In this document: one piece after another, positions 32,151 to 41,694 of the stretch
Layout: each line of letters begins with the position of its first letter
Numbering within the stretch: the stretch's first letter is position 1
Origin: Cladopsammia gracilis
Taxonomy: Eukaryota; Cnidaria; Anthozoa; Scleractinia; Dendrophylliidae
Assembly (NCBI GenBank): GCA_022457155.1
Contig: JAJGOT010000099.1
Location: 1,427,501-1,491,500, forward strand
DNA length: 64,000 nucleotides
Reading direction: 5' to 3'
The notes under the pieces: model-generated
The model's database searches: none
What the model was told of the DNA's origin: nothing
What the model saw: only the letters and a program-made list of their open reading frames with translations
Position numbers and translations under genes: made by a program

Positions 32151-33698
32151 AAATATTTTTGCATCTGACAAGACGGATTATTTGTGCCCTGTACTTCAAT
32201 TTCAAGATTTAAAATGCAAAATATTGAAAGAAAAAATGGTTACCTGCAGGTGAATAAAAGTTTTCAAACTGTCTTTTTTTATTTGAATGCTCAAAATTCT
32301 GACCGTGTTGGGCACGGTCCAAGTGATTTCATTCGTCCAATCACATGTCAGCTCAGCTTTAGTTTAGAGACTGGTGCAGTCCGCATTACCCACCTTGATC
32401 CGTGGCGCTAGCCAAAAGGATCACGGCTCAGGGGTCGGAAATGAGACTGGTGATGAAGCAAAAAGGGAGGGGGTGGGGAGGCCTCAATCAACAGGGGATG
32501 AACCAACTATTTCTTGTACATAAGAAAGAAGAAAGAAAAAAGTGGGCCAATGAGAACTATTAAGTGTCAGTCTCACTAAAGGTGGTGCAATCGATTTCGC
32601 AACTTTTAATCTCAATGTTTTGAATTTAAAGTGCCTATCACCTCTAGAAAGTTATTTTCAGAATCAACTCTATGTACATTGAAGTAGTTGAATGGTAAAA
32701 TATTTCTTGTTTTCAACATTGCGTTTGTGAGTTATAGAGATTTGAACTTCTAAATGCTAATTAGATGACGTCAACCCGGGACTGCCATTTTTTACGCCAA
32801 TTTACAATGTGCAGTTTACAGCACGAGGATAATTAATTTGATAAAAACTAAAAATAAACTGTGGATAGTCAATTTGTTTCGTAACAGGTAGCCCGATGGG
32901 CTTCGAAACTGGCTCGTTTGGTCTCAGTTTTCACCCAATTTTCATTTTAGAGTTTTATATCAGCAATCCACAATATACAATCCGTAATCTATCAATATGC
33001 ACAGTCCAGTCCACATATACATTTACATTCCACAGCGCGCTTCAAGCACTCCCTAGGGACGGACCATTTTACTGTTAAGGGCATTTGCAATTTCCGCATT
33101 TTTCTGATAAATTTGAATTTTTTAGTAAATTCCAAGATGGCGGCCAACTTGGCGGCCATTTTGGATGACGTCACGGACCCCCAGCAGCGTGTACGTCCGA
33201 GGGTTAATCAAGTTGCATACAATATTTTTTTATATTCAATAATTTTCATCGTTGATCATAGCATATTCAAATCTTTTTCATTGTTGTTCAATGTTAATGT
33301 ACATGTATAACTTTCTAGATGGAACTTGTTTGAAAAGTGGAAAAGCTATATTAAACACAATTTGTAAAAGCGGTTTTTTTTATTTACTCCATTCATTGTT
33401 ATACAAACGTTCTGAAGTTATCAAGATAGAATAAAAACAAAATGGAGAAGGGCAAGATATAGGTAAACTAATTAATGCCCTATAACTAAATTACATTTTT
33501 TTTAAGAAAAAAGAGAACACCCTACTAAGAAAGGAATAGAAACATTAGATTAATACGGTGATTAATACTGAGCAAAATAATATTGGTGATGAAACATCCA
33601 GAATGCTTATATACTATACAGATGTTTAGCGAAACACACATTTTTGCCATGAAGTTGAATAATAATAGTTACAAGAGTTCCCATTACCATGTACGTGA
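32151..33698. other. Non-coding region with dispersed repeat
   Basis: 32200-32450 continues the BTB-upstream homology (gatttcattcgtccaatcac) and contains the gatcc/ggccaaaaggat repeat at 32372-32450. 32630-33190 has features of degraded TIR elements (tttaaagtgcctatcacctc; tccaagatggcggccaactt) without definable ends. No gene seen. Confidence 0.4.
32372..32450 (+). repeat. Dispersed repeat copy
   Basis: Blocks tccgcattacccaccttgat, ccgtggcgctagccaaaagg and atcacggctcaggggtcgg match the 1206-1290 family. Confidence 0.6.
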
Positions 33699-34340
33699 TT
33701 AAGGTTACCGTGTACCTTCGGGGTGTCTCCAGTATAACAGCTCTAGCGTCTTAAGATTACGCTTAATATACCTAAACCCAGATATCAAATTAAAGCTTAT
33801 AGAGCTGGCTATCTAAATATGGAAACCATTTGGTAAAAAAATGAATTGTCGAATTTTTTAAGACGTCTAAATTCGAACGTCCGAATCAGCTTTAAAACTC
33901 TGACTATAACTCATTTTGCTAAGCGCTAAAAAAACGTGTCGGCGATTTCCCATATTCAATTGCAGTGAAAAGTTACAGAATATTTTCGAAAAAGGGAGAA
34001 AAAAATTGGAGTGATCGCACAGAAATGGCTCCTGACGAAAAAGAAATTCGCCGACATTTTGTTGATTATATGTTAGCCTAGCTTCTGTCCAAATTCGAGG
34101 AAAATCGAACAAATTCCCATTGAGTTGTAGCGTTTTAAAGCTAATTCAGCCGTTCGAATTTAGACGTCGTAAAAAATTCCACCTTTGGCAAGATGAGTAC
34201 AGAGTAAGAAAGTCTAATAGTACACGAAAATGTAAAAAAATGAAAATCAAAAATTTGATCACAGAGGCACTTTAAGCGTAATCTTAAGACGCTAGAGCTG
34301 TAATACTGGAGACACCTCCGAAGGTACAGGGTAACCTTAA
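33699..34340. mobile_element. TTAA-flanked TIR element related to 23127-23854
   Basis: TTAA at 33699-33702 and 34337-34340. Ends ggttaccgtgtaccttcg and cgaaggtacagggtaacc are inverted. The left part matches the element at 23127-23854 (gtgtctccagtataacagct, ctagcgtcttaagatta), and here the right end also carries an inverted copy of that sequence (34276-34335). A ~95-bp piece at 34180-34273 belongs to the next element family, so this copy is nested or chimeric. Confidence 0.8.
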
Positions 34341-34341
34341 A

Positions 34342-34885
34342 TTAAAGTGCCCCTGTGATCAAATTTTTGATTTTCATTTTTTTTACATTTTCGTGTACTA
34401 TTAGACTTTCTTACCATTCTTGCCAAATTTCAATCCATTACGAACATCAAAAGTCATTTTACTTTAACATTTATTTCCGAGAATTTACGGCCGCCATTAA
34501 TCAACCTTGTTTCAAGGCCTGGTTGCGAATGGGAGAAAGTGACGTCAAAGACTCAAACATACCTCACGGGTTGAAATTATAATAACAATAAGCATAGAAA
34601 ATTGCACGAAGAACAAGTCCAAAGTTTTTGTTGCTTTTCGCGTGATTTTCAATACTTATTCTTATTGTAATTTCAACCCGTGAGGTATGTTTGAGTCTTC
34701 GACGTCATTTTCTCCCATTCGCAACCAAGCCTTTGGAACAAGTTTGATTAATGGCGGCCGTAGATTCAAAATTACTTCTGATGTTCGTAATGAATTGAAA
34801 TTTGGCAAGATGAGTTAGAAAGTCTAACTGAACACGAAAATGTAAAAAAATGAAAATCAAAAATTTGATCACAGGGGCACTTTAA
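34342..34885. mobile_element. TTAA-flanked foldback element with ~240-bp arms
   Basis: TTAA at 34342-34345 and 34882-34885. The ends agtgcccctgtgatcaaatt and aatttgatcacaggggcact are inverted. Arms run about 240 bp (taatttcaacccgtgaggta and its complement lie near the centre). No coding sequence. A fragment of the same family lies inside the neighbouring element at 34180-34273. Confidence 0.85.
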
Positions 34886-35416
34886 ATAATCAAATCGGCC
34901 TTGTTTTATGAGCCGTTTGAGATACGCACCAGGATCGTATTAGAATGTAGTCACTGAGGAATGTCTATCAGTCCCGTATCCTACGTGCAGAATTATTAAA
35001 AACGTTTAATACGCATATCGTATTTTTCACGTGAAATTGGACTAATTTTATATACGAGGTCAAATTTCACTCCAAATGGCGAATGCAGTTGAATATATAA
35101 AGTTTGACGTTTGGAACGAGTCCGACTGAGACCAGCAAACCCAAATCAAGTTGTGTTTATTTTGTTCTGAAGTGCTAATGCCCCGCTATGTGGGGCTTTA
35201 AACAAACTACTTTGCCCCTGGGGGGGATTAGGATTTTTTAACACCAGACAAATGTTAAATTTCCCGCTAGGTCAAATCATTATAATCGAAAACTCTCGTT
35301 AGCGACTGCGACAACTTTAATTTCAGTGCTGATGGTTTGAAGTCAGTCACTTTTATCATGAGCCTCTGGCTCGGGAGATTGGGCAACCACTCCCCGCGTA
35401 CCTGACGGTAAATAAA

Positions 35417-35440
35417 TTATACCTTATACCTTATACCTTA
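35417..35440 (+). repeat. 7-bp tandem repeat (accttat)3
   Basis: taccttataccttatacctta: three to four units immediately before a foldback element. Confidence 0.8.
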
Positions 35441-35453
35441 AGTTTTCTTAACT

Positions 35454-36004
35454 TTAAAGTGTATATGACAGTGACTTTTTTATCTGATTGATCGAATCTA
35501 TATGATGTTCTGATAAGAAAATGGGAAAAAATTCGATATGGATTTTCCTTCTCCGCGTTTTGGCTGTCTAAAAACGTAAAATTTCACTTCCGTGTGTTAC
35601 AAAACCGCGCAAGAAGAAAGACTGGAAAAAGTCCTCTGTGACGTCAATGCAAGAATGCCAGTGTCGCGATTTCTCAGTTCCTCCGATCCGTTTTTTGATG
35701 CGTGTTACTACAACCATAGACAACACACCTTAATAGAACCAGGTTTCTTCCTCAGGGCGCATCAAAAAATGTGAGGAAATGAGAAACCTCGACACCGGCA
35801 TTCCTGTATTGACGTCACAGCGGACTATTTCCAGTCTTTCTTCTTACGCGGTTTTGTAACACACCGGAAGTGAAATTTCACGTTTTTAGACGGCTACAAC
35901 GCAGAGAAGAAAAATCGATATCAATTTTTTTTCCATTTTCTTATCAGAACATCTTGTAGATTCGATCAAGCAAATTAAAAAAATCACTGTCATATACACT
36001 TTAA
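35454..36004. mobile_element. TTAA-flanked foldback element with ~240-bp arms
   Basis: TTAA at 35454-35457 and 36001-36004. Ends agtgtatatgacagtgactt and cactgtcatatacact are inverted. Arms share gtgacgtcaatgcaagaatg with its diverged complement (cattcctgtattgacgtcac) and ttccgtgtgttacaaaaccg with cggttttgtaacacaccgga. Non-coding. Confidence 0.85.
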
Positions 36005-36029
36005 GGTGAGCGATCACTCACCAATATTT

Positions 36030-36720
36030 GGATGTCACCGACAGATGCAAATCCCGTTTTCGGCCGGCTGCGTTGGTTGGGTCTTTCGTGTTCTATTGGA
36101 ATTAAGAGCCGTTCTTGGTTGGTTTGTTTGATTAACTTTTTCAACCGAGCCCAAAACGCGGTTTACAAACTTGCAGGCGTGATTTTTCGCATGATGCCGG
36201 GTGTCGTGACCGTGGCGTCATCAACAAATTGTCAACAAAATATGGCGGAATTAGCTCTGAAAATCCTGAACACACTCCAGAAGCCACTGGAATGTACTTC
36301 TACTCAAGTGAAAATTCGCTTGAATGAGGAGTCGCTCATATTATCCACTACTTCTTCCACGTATCCACTGATACGAGAGGAAGCTGTCCGCTCGTTCAAT
36401 ACAAAAAGTGTCGCTAATTCTTCTCTAGTTTATCTTCAGAATCATTTCCTGGTATTTCTTCTTGTAAAAACTCAGATAAGACAACCGAAGCTGCTTCACG
36501 GAACTCCCGCCATCTTGTTTATCTGTGCAGGCGTCGATAAAGTCTGGTAACGACTATTGTCACTATTCCCAGGCACAACCGCGTTTCAACCGAACACAAT
36601 GGTTGGGATTGTGTTTCAATGGAAAGTTTCTACCAAATTATAAACCAAAACCGGTTTAGGTTGAAGGGTTGTTATCAATAGAACACGGCCTCAGTTGAAT
36701 ATCCTTTCAAGTCAAACATT
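36030..36720 (+). repeat. Repeat family R, longest copy
   Basis: A continuous copy of the family also at 22681-23095 plus 24135-24352 and at 30135-30310. An open frame of 172 codons (36032-36550) crosses part of it but has no recognisable domain and is not conserved in the other copies, so I do not call a gene. It ends with ggttgttatcaatagaacac and the flank leading to the DIRS insertion. Confidence 0.55.
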
Positions 36721-36793
36721 AAAGCAATTTCAAGGCTGGAATTTAGGTAGAAAACATAACCAAAAGATAAAAAAGGTATGAAAATAAACCGAG

Positions 36794-36859
36794 TTCTACC
36801 TCACCAATCGATACTACGGGATCACGTGAGAGATTGAGCACGTGACCAGCAAACCGCAT
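36794..36859 (+). repeat. DIRS left inverted terminal repeat
   Basis: Holds ttctacctcaccaatcgata and cgggatcacgtgagagattg. Its outer part pairs with the right repeat at 41325-41362 and its inner part with the internal complementary region at 41516-41551. Confidence 0.85.
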
Positions 36860-36931
36860 GAGCAACTTGCAAACCGTACGAACTGGACGGATTTTTTGAA
36901 TTGTACAAAAAATTTAGCTAAAGCAGCGCCC

Positions 36932-38236
36932 ATGACGGAAGAAACGATTGTTTCCCTCCCCATCCCTGTGGAACAAGAGGAAACCGTACAGCCTCCTGAA
37001 TCCCGGGACCGAAAACGAACGCATTCGGCTCCAAAAACGAATACGACTGCGAAGAAAGCCAAGACGAGCAAAGATGGCGTTCCCGCCGAAACAGACTCCA
37101 GCCGTACAAGCACTCGGAAGCAAGTCAACGACTCTACTAAGCGCAGCAAAGGCGGACACGCTTCGCCCAAGAGCTCTGCTTCAAAACAAATCGGTTCAAA
37201 TACCGAGGAGTTGATGACAAAATTGTTAGGAACGATGCAAGCATTCGTTCAACAACAAGCGAGCGGGCAGTCAAAATTGAATGCCACGCTGGAAGCTATG
37301 GGAGAAAGAATTGACTCCCTGAATGAAACTTTGATAACGGGAGACCCAAGTGATCCCCAACTTAATGCAGACACAAGGTCTGATTCTCTACCATCGCCTG
37401 ATGGTGATTTATCACACAGCATTGACGAACTTTTAGCCGAAGGCCCTCAAAACGAGTGTCAAAATGCGGATGCAAAGGCGGGAAAAGAAAAGCCGCACGA
37501 AACCTCTGAGCAAGAGGACGAACTTTTGACAGAAATTGCAGGAGGTTTTACTACGGAAACAAATGTGTGTCCAGATATTCATGCAAAATTAGCTTGCATT
37601 GTCAATGACTCCACGTCCAAAAAATTGGCGGGAGACAAGGCTAAAGAGCTGCTTGACAAATACCCTAGACCAAATAACTGTAATCCGCAGGTACCCAAGA
37701 TCAATCCTGAGATTTGGTCAAAGTTGCCTGTCCCCTCCAAATCGAGGGACATAAAAATGCAGAAGACTCAGAAATATTTGGAAAAGTCTACAATGTCACT
37801 GGCCTGTGTGGCAAACAATATTTTGTCAGCAAAGGTTGACAACGATCCTGCAAAAATTGACTTAAATAGTGTTTTGCGGAAAATATTAGATGCAATCACT
37901 CTGACTGGTCTAGCTCAACAGGACTTACACCTCAAAAGAAGGGAACTTATCAAACCAGACATGAACCCAGAATATAGGCAGCTATGTTCATCTCATGTTC
38001 CTGTGACTACCTTGCTATTTGGGGATGATCTCCCCAAGTCCATCAAGGACTTAAAGGAGACCAACAAAGTTGCTGGAAAATTGGGTTTCCAGGGTTTCAG
38101 AAGCAGGAATACATATGGAACTAAAGACAAGCATTTTTTAGGCCACAGGCCCCAGAGGTTTTTCAACAAACCATTCCAACAGCAGAATGCCAGCCTCAGG
38201 GGCAAGTTTCCGAAAGGAAAGTTGGCACCTCGCTAA
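36932..38236 (+). CDS. DIRS-like element gag-like protein
   Basis: 434 residues from the first ATG (36932). The frame is open from 36842, but that part overlaps the terminal repeat and lacks an ATG. The N-terminal third is charged and Ser/Thr/Lys-rich (RKRTHSAPKTNTTAKKAKTS), followed by a Gln-rich helix-prone segment (MQAFVQQQASGQSKLNATLE) and an acidic stretch (SEQEDELLTEIAG). The C-terminal half has a conserved-looking block (NPEIWSKLPVPSKSRDIKMQ) and a basic, Gly/Phe-rich tail. No CCHC knuckle is seen. In DIRS elements the first frame is a presumed nucleocapsid-like protein. Assignment rests on position and composition. Its stop TAA (38234-38236) is overlapped by the open RT frame at -1. 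Confidence 0.75.
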   Translation: MTEETIVSLPIPVEQEETVQPPESRDRKRTHSAPKTNTTAKKAKTSKDGVPAETDSSRTSTRKQVNDSTKRSKGGHASPKSSASKQIGSNTEELMTKLLGTMQAFVQQQASGQSKLNATLEAMGERIDSLNETLITGDPSDPQLNADTRSDSLPSPDGDLSHSIDELLAEGPQNECQNADAKAGKEKPHETSEQEDELLTEIAGGFTTETNVCPDIHAKLACIVNDSTSKKLAGDKAKELLDKYPRPNNCNPQVPKINPEIWSKLPVPSKSRDIKMQKTQKYLEKSTMSLACVANNILSAKVDNDPAKIDLNSVLRKILDAITLTGLAQQDLHLKRRELIKPDMNPEYRQLCSSHVPVTTLLFGDDLPKSIKDLKETNKVAGKLGFQGFRSRNTYGTKDKHFLGHRPQRFFNKPFQQQNASLRGKFPKGKLAPR

Positions 38237-40344
38237 ATGACTATTCTTCAATTGTAAGTACCCAGAAATGGGACTCCTTTTTAAGGGATTTGGATCTTAA
38301 ATTGTTATCCATAGTTGAAGAATTCAGGGGAGGTAGATTGAAACAATTTGCCTACAATTGGAAGGCATTTACTAGTGATCAGTGGATTCTGAGTAGCATC
38401 AAGGGCTGCTGTATTGACTTCACTGAGACTCCTTATCAAATTAAAGCACCTTATGAAAGAAAATTTAGTGTTGCAGAAGAAAAACTAATTGATGCCGAAA
38501 TATTTAGACTCTTAGAAAAGAGAATTATAATTGAAACAACACACTCCCAAGGGGAGTATATTTCCACCGTATTTTTACGTCCCAAAAAAGATGGTGGGCA
38601 CAGGCTTATTTTGAACCTGAAAAGCCTAAATGAAATTGTTCAAAAACAGCATTTTAAAATGCAAACTTTTATATCCGCCCTTACATTGGTAACTAAAGAC
38701 TGTTACATGGCATCAATAGATTGGAAAGATGCTTATTATTCTGTCCCAGTTGCACAAGAATATCAAAAATATTTGCGATTTACATGGCAAGGAAAATTGT
38801 TTCAATATACCTGCCTTCCCAATGGCTTATCAAGCGCACCTCGCATATTTACCAAATTGACTAAGCCCATATACTCAACTTTGAGGCAAAAGGGTTATCT
38901 TAATTCATCATACATTGATGATTCTTTCCTATTAGGGGACACTGTGAAGGAGTGTAGACAAAATGTGATGGAGACTGTTTCTGCCGGCATGAATGCTGGT
39001 TTTGTTATCCATCCAACAAAATCTATTTTTAACCCAACTCAGGTTTTGACATTTTTGGGTTTTATTATTAACTCCATAGAAATGAGAGTAAGTCTAACAG
39101 AGGCAAAAAGTGAAAAACTCAAACAGTCTTGCTCAGACTTACTGTCTAAAGATTCAATAACAATCAGAGACATATCAACAGTTATTGGCCAAATGGTAGC
39201 CAGTTTTCCTGCTGTTGAACACGGCAGATTATATTATAGGATACTTGACAATGAAAAATCAGTGTTTCTTAAGCAAGCACAAGGCAATTTTGATGCTACA
39301 ATTCAATTGTCTGAAATTTCCCAACAAGATGTCAGGTGGTGGATTGCTAATTTGTCCACTGCGTCTTGCCCCATTTCACATGGAAACCCATCATTTACCA
39401 TCCAAACGGATGCTTCTAATACTGGATGGGGTGGTGTCAGGAACAGCATTACCACAGGGGGGCAGTGGTCTGTTCAAGAACAACAATATCATATAAATTG
39501 CCTGGAACTTTTGGGGGTCCAATATACCCTCAAAGCATTGTGCTCGGCTGATAATGCTGTCCACATACGGGTACAATCAGACAATACTACAACTGTAAGC
39601 TATATAAATAACATGGGGGGCACGAAACAAACTTGTAACAAAATTACAAGAGACATCTGGGAATGGTGTATACAGCGAAACATTTGGTTGAGTGCTTGCC
39701 ATTTACCAGGTGTTGAAAATATTGCGGCAGACAAAGAAAGCCGATTAAAGCATGATAACACAGAATGGCAACTCAACCCCAAATTGTTCGATAAGCTGGG
39801 TCAGATTTGGCCTAAGCCTAAAATTGACCTTTTCGCATCCAGACTCAATTTTCACATTCTCCCCTATGTTGCATGGAAACCTGATCCAGGGGCTGTTGCC
39901 ATAGATGCTTTTACAATCCCCTGGAATCAATATTTTTATGCATTTCCACCCTTTTGCTTATTAGGCAGGGTTTTGGCAAAAATCGAGGAGGAAAAAGCAG
40001 ATGGCATTTTAATTGCCCCACTTTGGACCACTCAACTGTGGTTTTCTAAACTAGGACAACTATTAATTGATTGTCCTTACTTAATTCCTAGATCCAAGGA
40101 CACTCTCATTTTGCCATACAAACCCGGATCAGTGCATCCACTGAGCTCAAAGATGCGACTAGCAGCTTTTCGTGTGTCCGGAAATCTTTTGACAGCCTCA
40201 ACATTTCGCAGCAAGCTTCAGACATTCTCATGTCCTCATGGAGACTGTCAACTCAAAAACAGTATGGTCCCTACATCAAACAATGGTTGGACTTTTCTAG
40301 TAAAAGGAACAAGGATCACAGCTCACCCGCTTTGGGAACTGTAA
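38236..40344 (+). CDS. DIRS-like reverse transcriptase-RNase H (with MT-like C-terminal region)
   Basis: The frame is open through the gag stop and has no early ATG; residues below count from 38290 (684 codons). RT: GGRLKQF at 14-20, LRPKKDGGHRLILNLKSLN, first catalytic Asp in SIDWKDAYY (144 or 147), YIDD at 208-211, LGF after it. RNase H: D374 (QTDASNTGWGG), E406 (ELLGVQYT), D431 (QSDNTTT) and D481 (AADKESR) form the expected acidic set. After it comes LFASRLN, then AFPPF (551-555), LIAPLW and HPLSSKMRLAAFRVSG, a region that in DIRS elements corresponds to the methyltransferase-like domain; the PPF tripeptide is the only MTase-like mark. It copies the element RNA into DNA. With no ATG and a -1 overlap with gag, expression may use frameshifting or reinitiation. 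Confidence 0.88.
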   Translation, partial: NDYSSIVSTQKWDSFLRDLDLKLLSIVEEFRGGRLKQFAYNWKAFTSDQWILSSIKGCCIDFTETPYQIKAPYERKFSVAEEKLIDAEIFRLLEKRIIIETTHSQGEYISTVFLRPKKDGGHRLILNLKSLNEIVQKQHFKMQTFISALTLVTKDCYMASIDWKDAYYSVPVAQEYQKYLRFTWQGKLFQYTCLPNGLSSAPRIFTKLTKPIYSTLRQKGYLNSSYIDDSFLLGDTVKECRQNVMETVSAGMNAGFVIHPTKSIFNPTQVLTFLGFIINSIEMRVSLTEAKSEKLKQSCSDLLSKDSITIRDISTVIGQMVASFPAVEHGRLYYRILDNEKSVFLKQAQGNFDATIQLSEISQQDVRWWIANLSTASCPISHGNPSFTIQTDASNTGWGGVRNSITTGGQWSVQEQQYHINCLELLGVQYTLKALCSADNAVHIRVQSDNTTTVSYINNMGGTKQTCNKITRDIWEWCIQRNIWLSACHLPGVENIAADKESRLKHDNTEWQLNPKLFDKLGQIWPKPKIDLFASRLNFHILPYVAWKPDPGAVAIDAFTIPWNQYFYAFPPFCLLGRVLAKIEEEKADGILIAPLWTTQLWFSKLGQLLIDCPYLIPRSKDTLILPYKPGSVHPLSSKMRLAAFRVSGNLLTASTFRSKLQTFSCPHGDCQLKNSMVPTSNNGWTFLVKGTRITAHPLWEL

Positions 40345-41150
40345 TTGATTTCTTAACATCTTTGTTCAACAGAGGTCTGGGTTATAGTTCAATTAATACA
40401 GCCAGGTCTGCACTATCATGCATTCTGTATACAGACTCAGGCACCCCGATTGGTCAACATCCACTAATTCTTAGATTCATGAAGGGCGTATTTGAGCATC
40501 GTCCTGCTCTTCCTAGAAACAACATTGTATGGGACACCAATATTGTTCTGAATTATCTTAAAACATTATCTCCAGTGCACCAGTTGTCTCTTAAAGACCT
40601 TTCATTCAAGACTGCCACAATGGCAGCTTTATTAAGTGCCCAGCGTTCTCAGACAATTCATATGTTGAGTTTAGATAGTATGTATGTTACTTCTGGACTC
40701 TACAAGTTTAGAATTGCTCAACCTATAAAACACACCAAACCAGGGAGACATCAAGCAGCAGTAGAGTTTGCTGCATATCCAGAGGACCCTGATTTATGCA
40801 TTGTCACCACTATTGATGAATATATCAAGAGAACTAAAGAACTCAGGGGAACTCAAACTGCCCTGTTCATCAGCTTTACTAAACCACACAAAGTGGTGAG
40901 CAAGTCTACCATTTCTAGATGGGTTAAGACCACGTTACAAAATGCAGGTGTTGATATGAAGATATTCACACCACACAGCACCCGAGCTGCTTCCACAAGC
41001 AAAGTGGATACTTCTGTCCCTTTGGAAACTATCCTGAAGACAGCAGGGTGGTCCAATGAATCTACCTTCAGAAGATTTTACAACAAGCCCATTTATAAGC
41101 CTGGTCAATTTGGGTTGAGCATAGTAGATAGTGTTGCAAATGCACATTGA
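40230..41150 (+). CDS. DIRS-like tyrosine recombinase (integrase)
   Basis: 306 residues from the ATG at 40230, overlapping the RT-RNase H frame by 115 bases. An N-terminal SAM-like part (QKQYGPYIKQWLDF, then INTARSAL) precedes the catalytic domain. The tyrosine recombinase set is visible: R139 (LLSAQRSQT), H249 and R252 in HSTRAAS, W274 in TAGWSNESTF, and the nucleophile Y284 in RRFYNKP. These are the residues needed to cut and rejoin DNA through a phosphotyrosine link, which DIRS elements use in place of a DDE integrase. The overlap with the previous frame and the single strand are typical of the family. Nothing appears damaged. Confidence 0.92.
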   Translation: MSSWRLSTQKQYGPYIKQWLDFSSKRNKDHSSPALGTVIDFLTSLFNRGLGYSSINTARSALSCILYTDSGTPIGQHPLILRFMKGVFEHRPALPRNNIVWDTNIVLNYLKTLSPVHQLSLKDLSFKTATMAALLSAQRSQTIHMLSLDSMYVTSGLYKFRIAQPIKHTKPGRHQAAVEFAAYPEDPDLCIVTTIDEYIKRTKELRGTQTALFISFTKPHKVVSKSTISRWVKTTLQNAGVDMKIFTPHSTRAASTSKVDTSVPLETILKTAGWSNESTFRRFYNKPIYKPGQFGLSIVDSVANAH

Positions 41151-41324
41151 CAAGCATTTTTCTTTCTTAAACGTACACTGTTCTCCAACTTGAGCCATGT
41201 ATATGCTTTGGTCATGTTGGTTTTGTATCCCTATTTCTGGTTAGAAATTTGCATCTTATTAAATAGTTTTGTTGTTTCACACTTTGTGTACATATTTTGA
41301 GTCTCATGGCCAATACTTTAAACA

Positions 41325-41631
41325 TCTCACGTGATCCCGTAGTATCGATTGGTGAGGTAGAATTAAAAATTAAACGAGACTTACCTTAAGTTGAAGTTTG
41401 ATTGCAATTCTACCGATCCAATAGAGATACGTAGGGATTACGTGCCCGTCCCAATTGTACCCACCCCCACGGCATCACAATTCCTTTACCTTGTCCATTC
41501 GCCTCATTTTAAAGTATGCGGTTTGCTGGTCACGTGCTCAATCTCTCACGTAATCCCTACGTATCTCTATTGGATCGGTAGAATTGCAATCAAACTTCAA
41601 CTTAAGGTAAGTCTCGTTTAATTTTTAATTA
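41325..41631 (+). repeat. DIRS right terminal and internal complementary repeats
   Basis: 41325-41362 is the inverted match of the left terminal repeat. 41361-41444 pairs with 41549-41631 (gtctcgtttaatttttaatt and complement). 41516-41551 is complementary to 36824-36859. The two versions of the tacgggatcacgtgag-like word (gatcccgtagtatcgattgg and aatccctacgtatctctatt) look like diverged copies of one repeat. Confidence 0.85.
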
Positions 41632-41694
41632 GCAACCACTACTTAGTGATATAATTTTAATTGTATTAGTTAAAACTCCTTTTGAATACCTTTT

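Larger units (their letters stand above)
36787..41631 (+). mobile_element. DIRS-like tyrosine-recombinase retrotransposon, apparently complete
   Basis: About 4.85 kb with three long open frames in the DIRS order gag, RT-RNase H, tyrosine recombinase, and inverted terminal plus internal complementary repeats. 36794-36831 is the reverse complement of 41325-41362, and 36824-36859 is the reverse complement of 41516-41551 (the internal complementary region). 41361-41444 and 41549-41631 are also inverted to each other. DIRS elements integrate by recombination without target duplication. The flanks (atgaaaata on the left, ttagcaaccactac on the right) join to give the sequence found beside BTB d, which defines the empty site. 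All frames are intact, so insertion is recent and autonomous activity is conceivable. Confidence 0.88.

Noticed and set aside
36032..36550. 172-codon frame as a host gene
   Set aside because: Lies across repeat family R, is not kept open in other copies, and shows no domain.
36814..37170. Minus-strand frames over the gag-like gene
   Set aside because: Antisense of an intact retroelement frame; composition explained by the sense strand.
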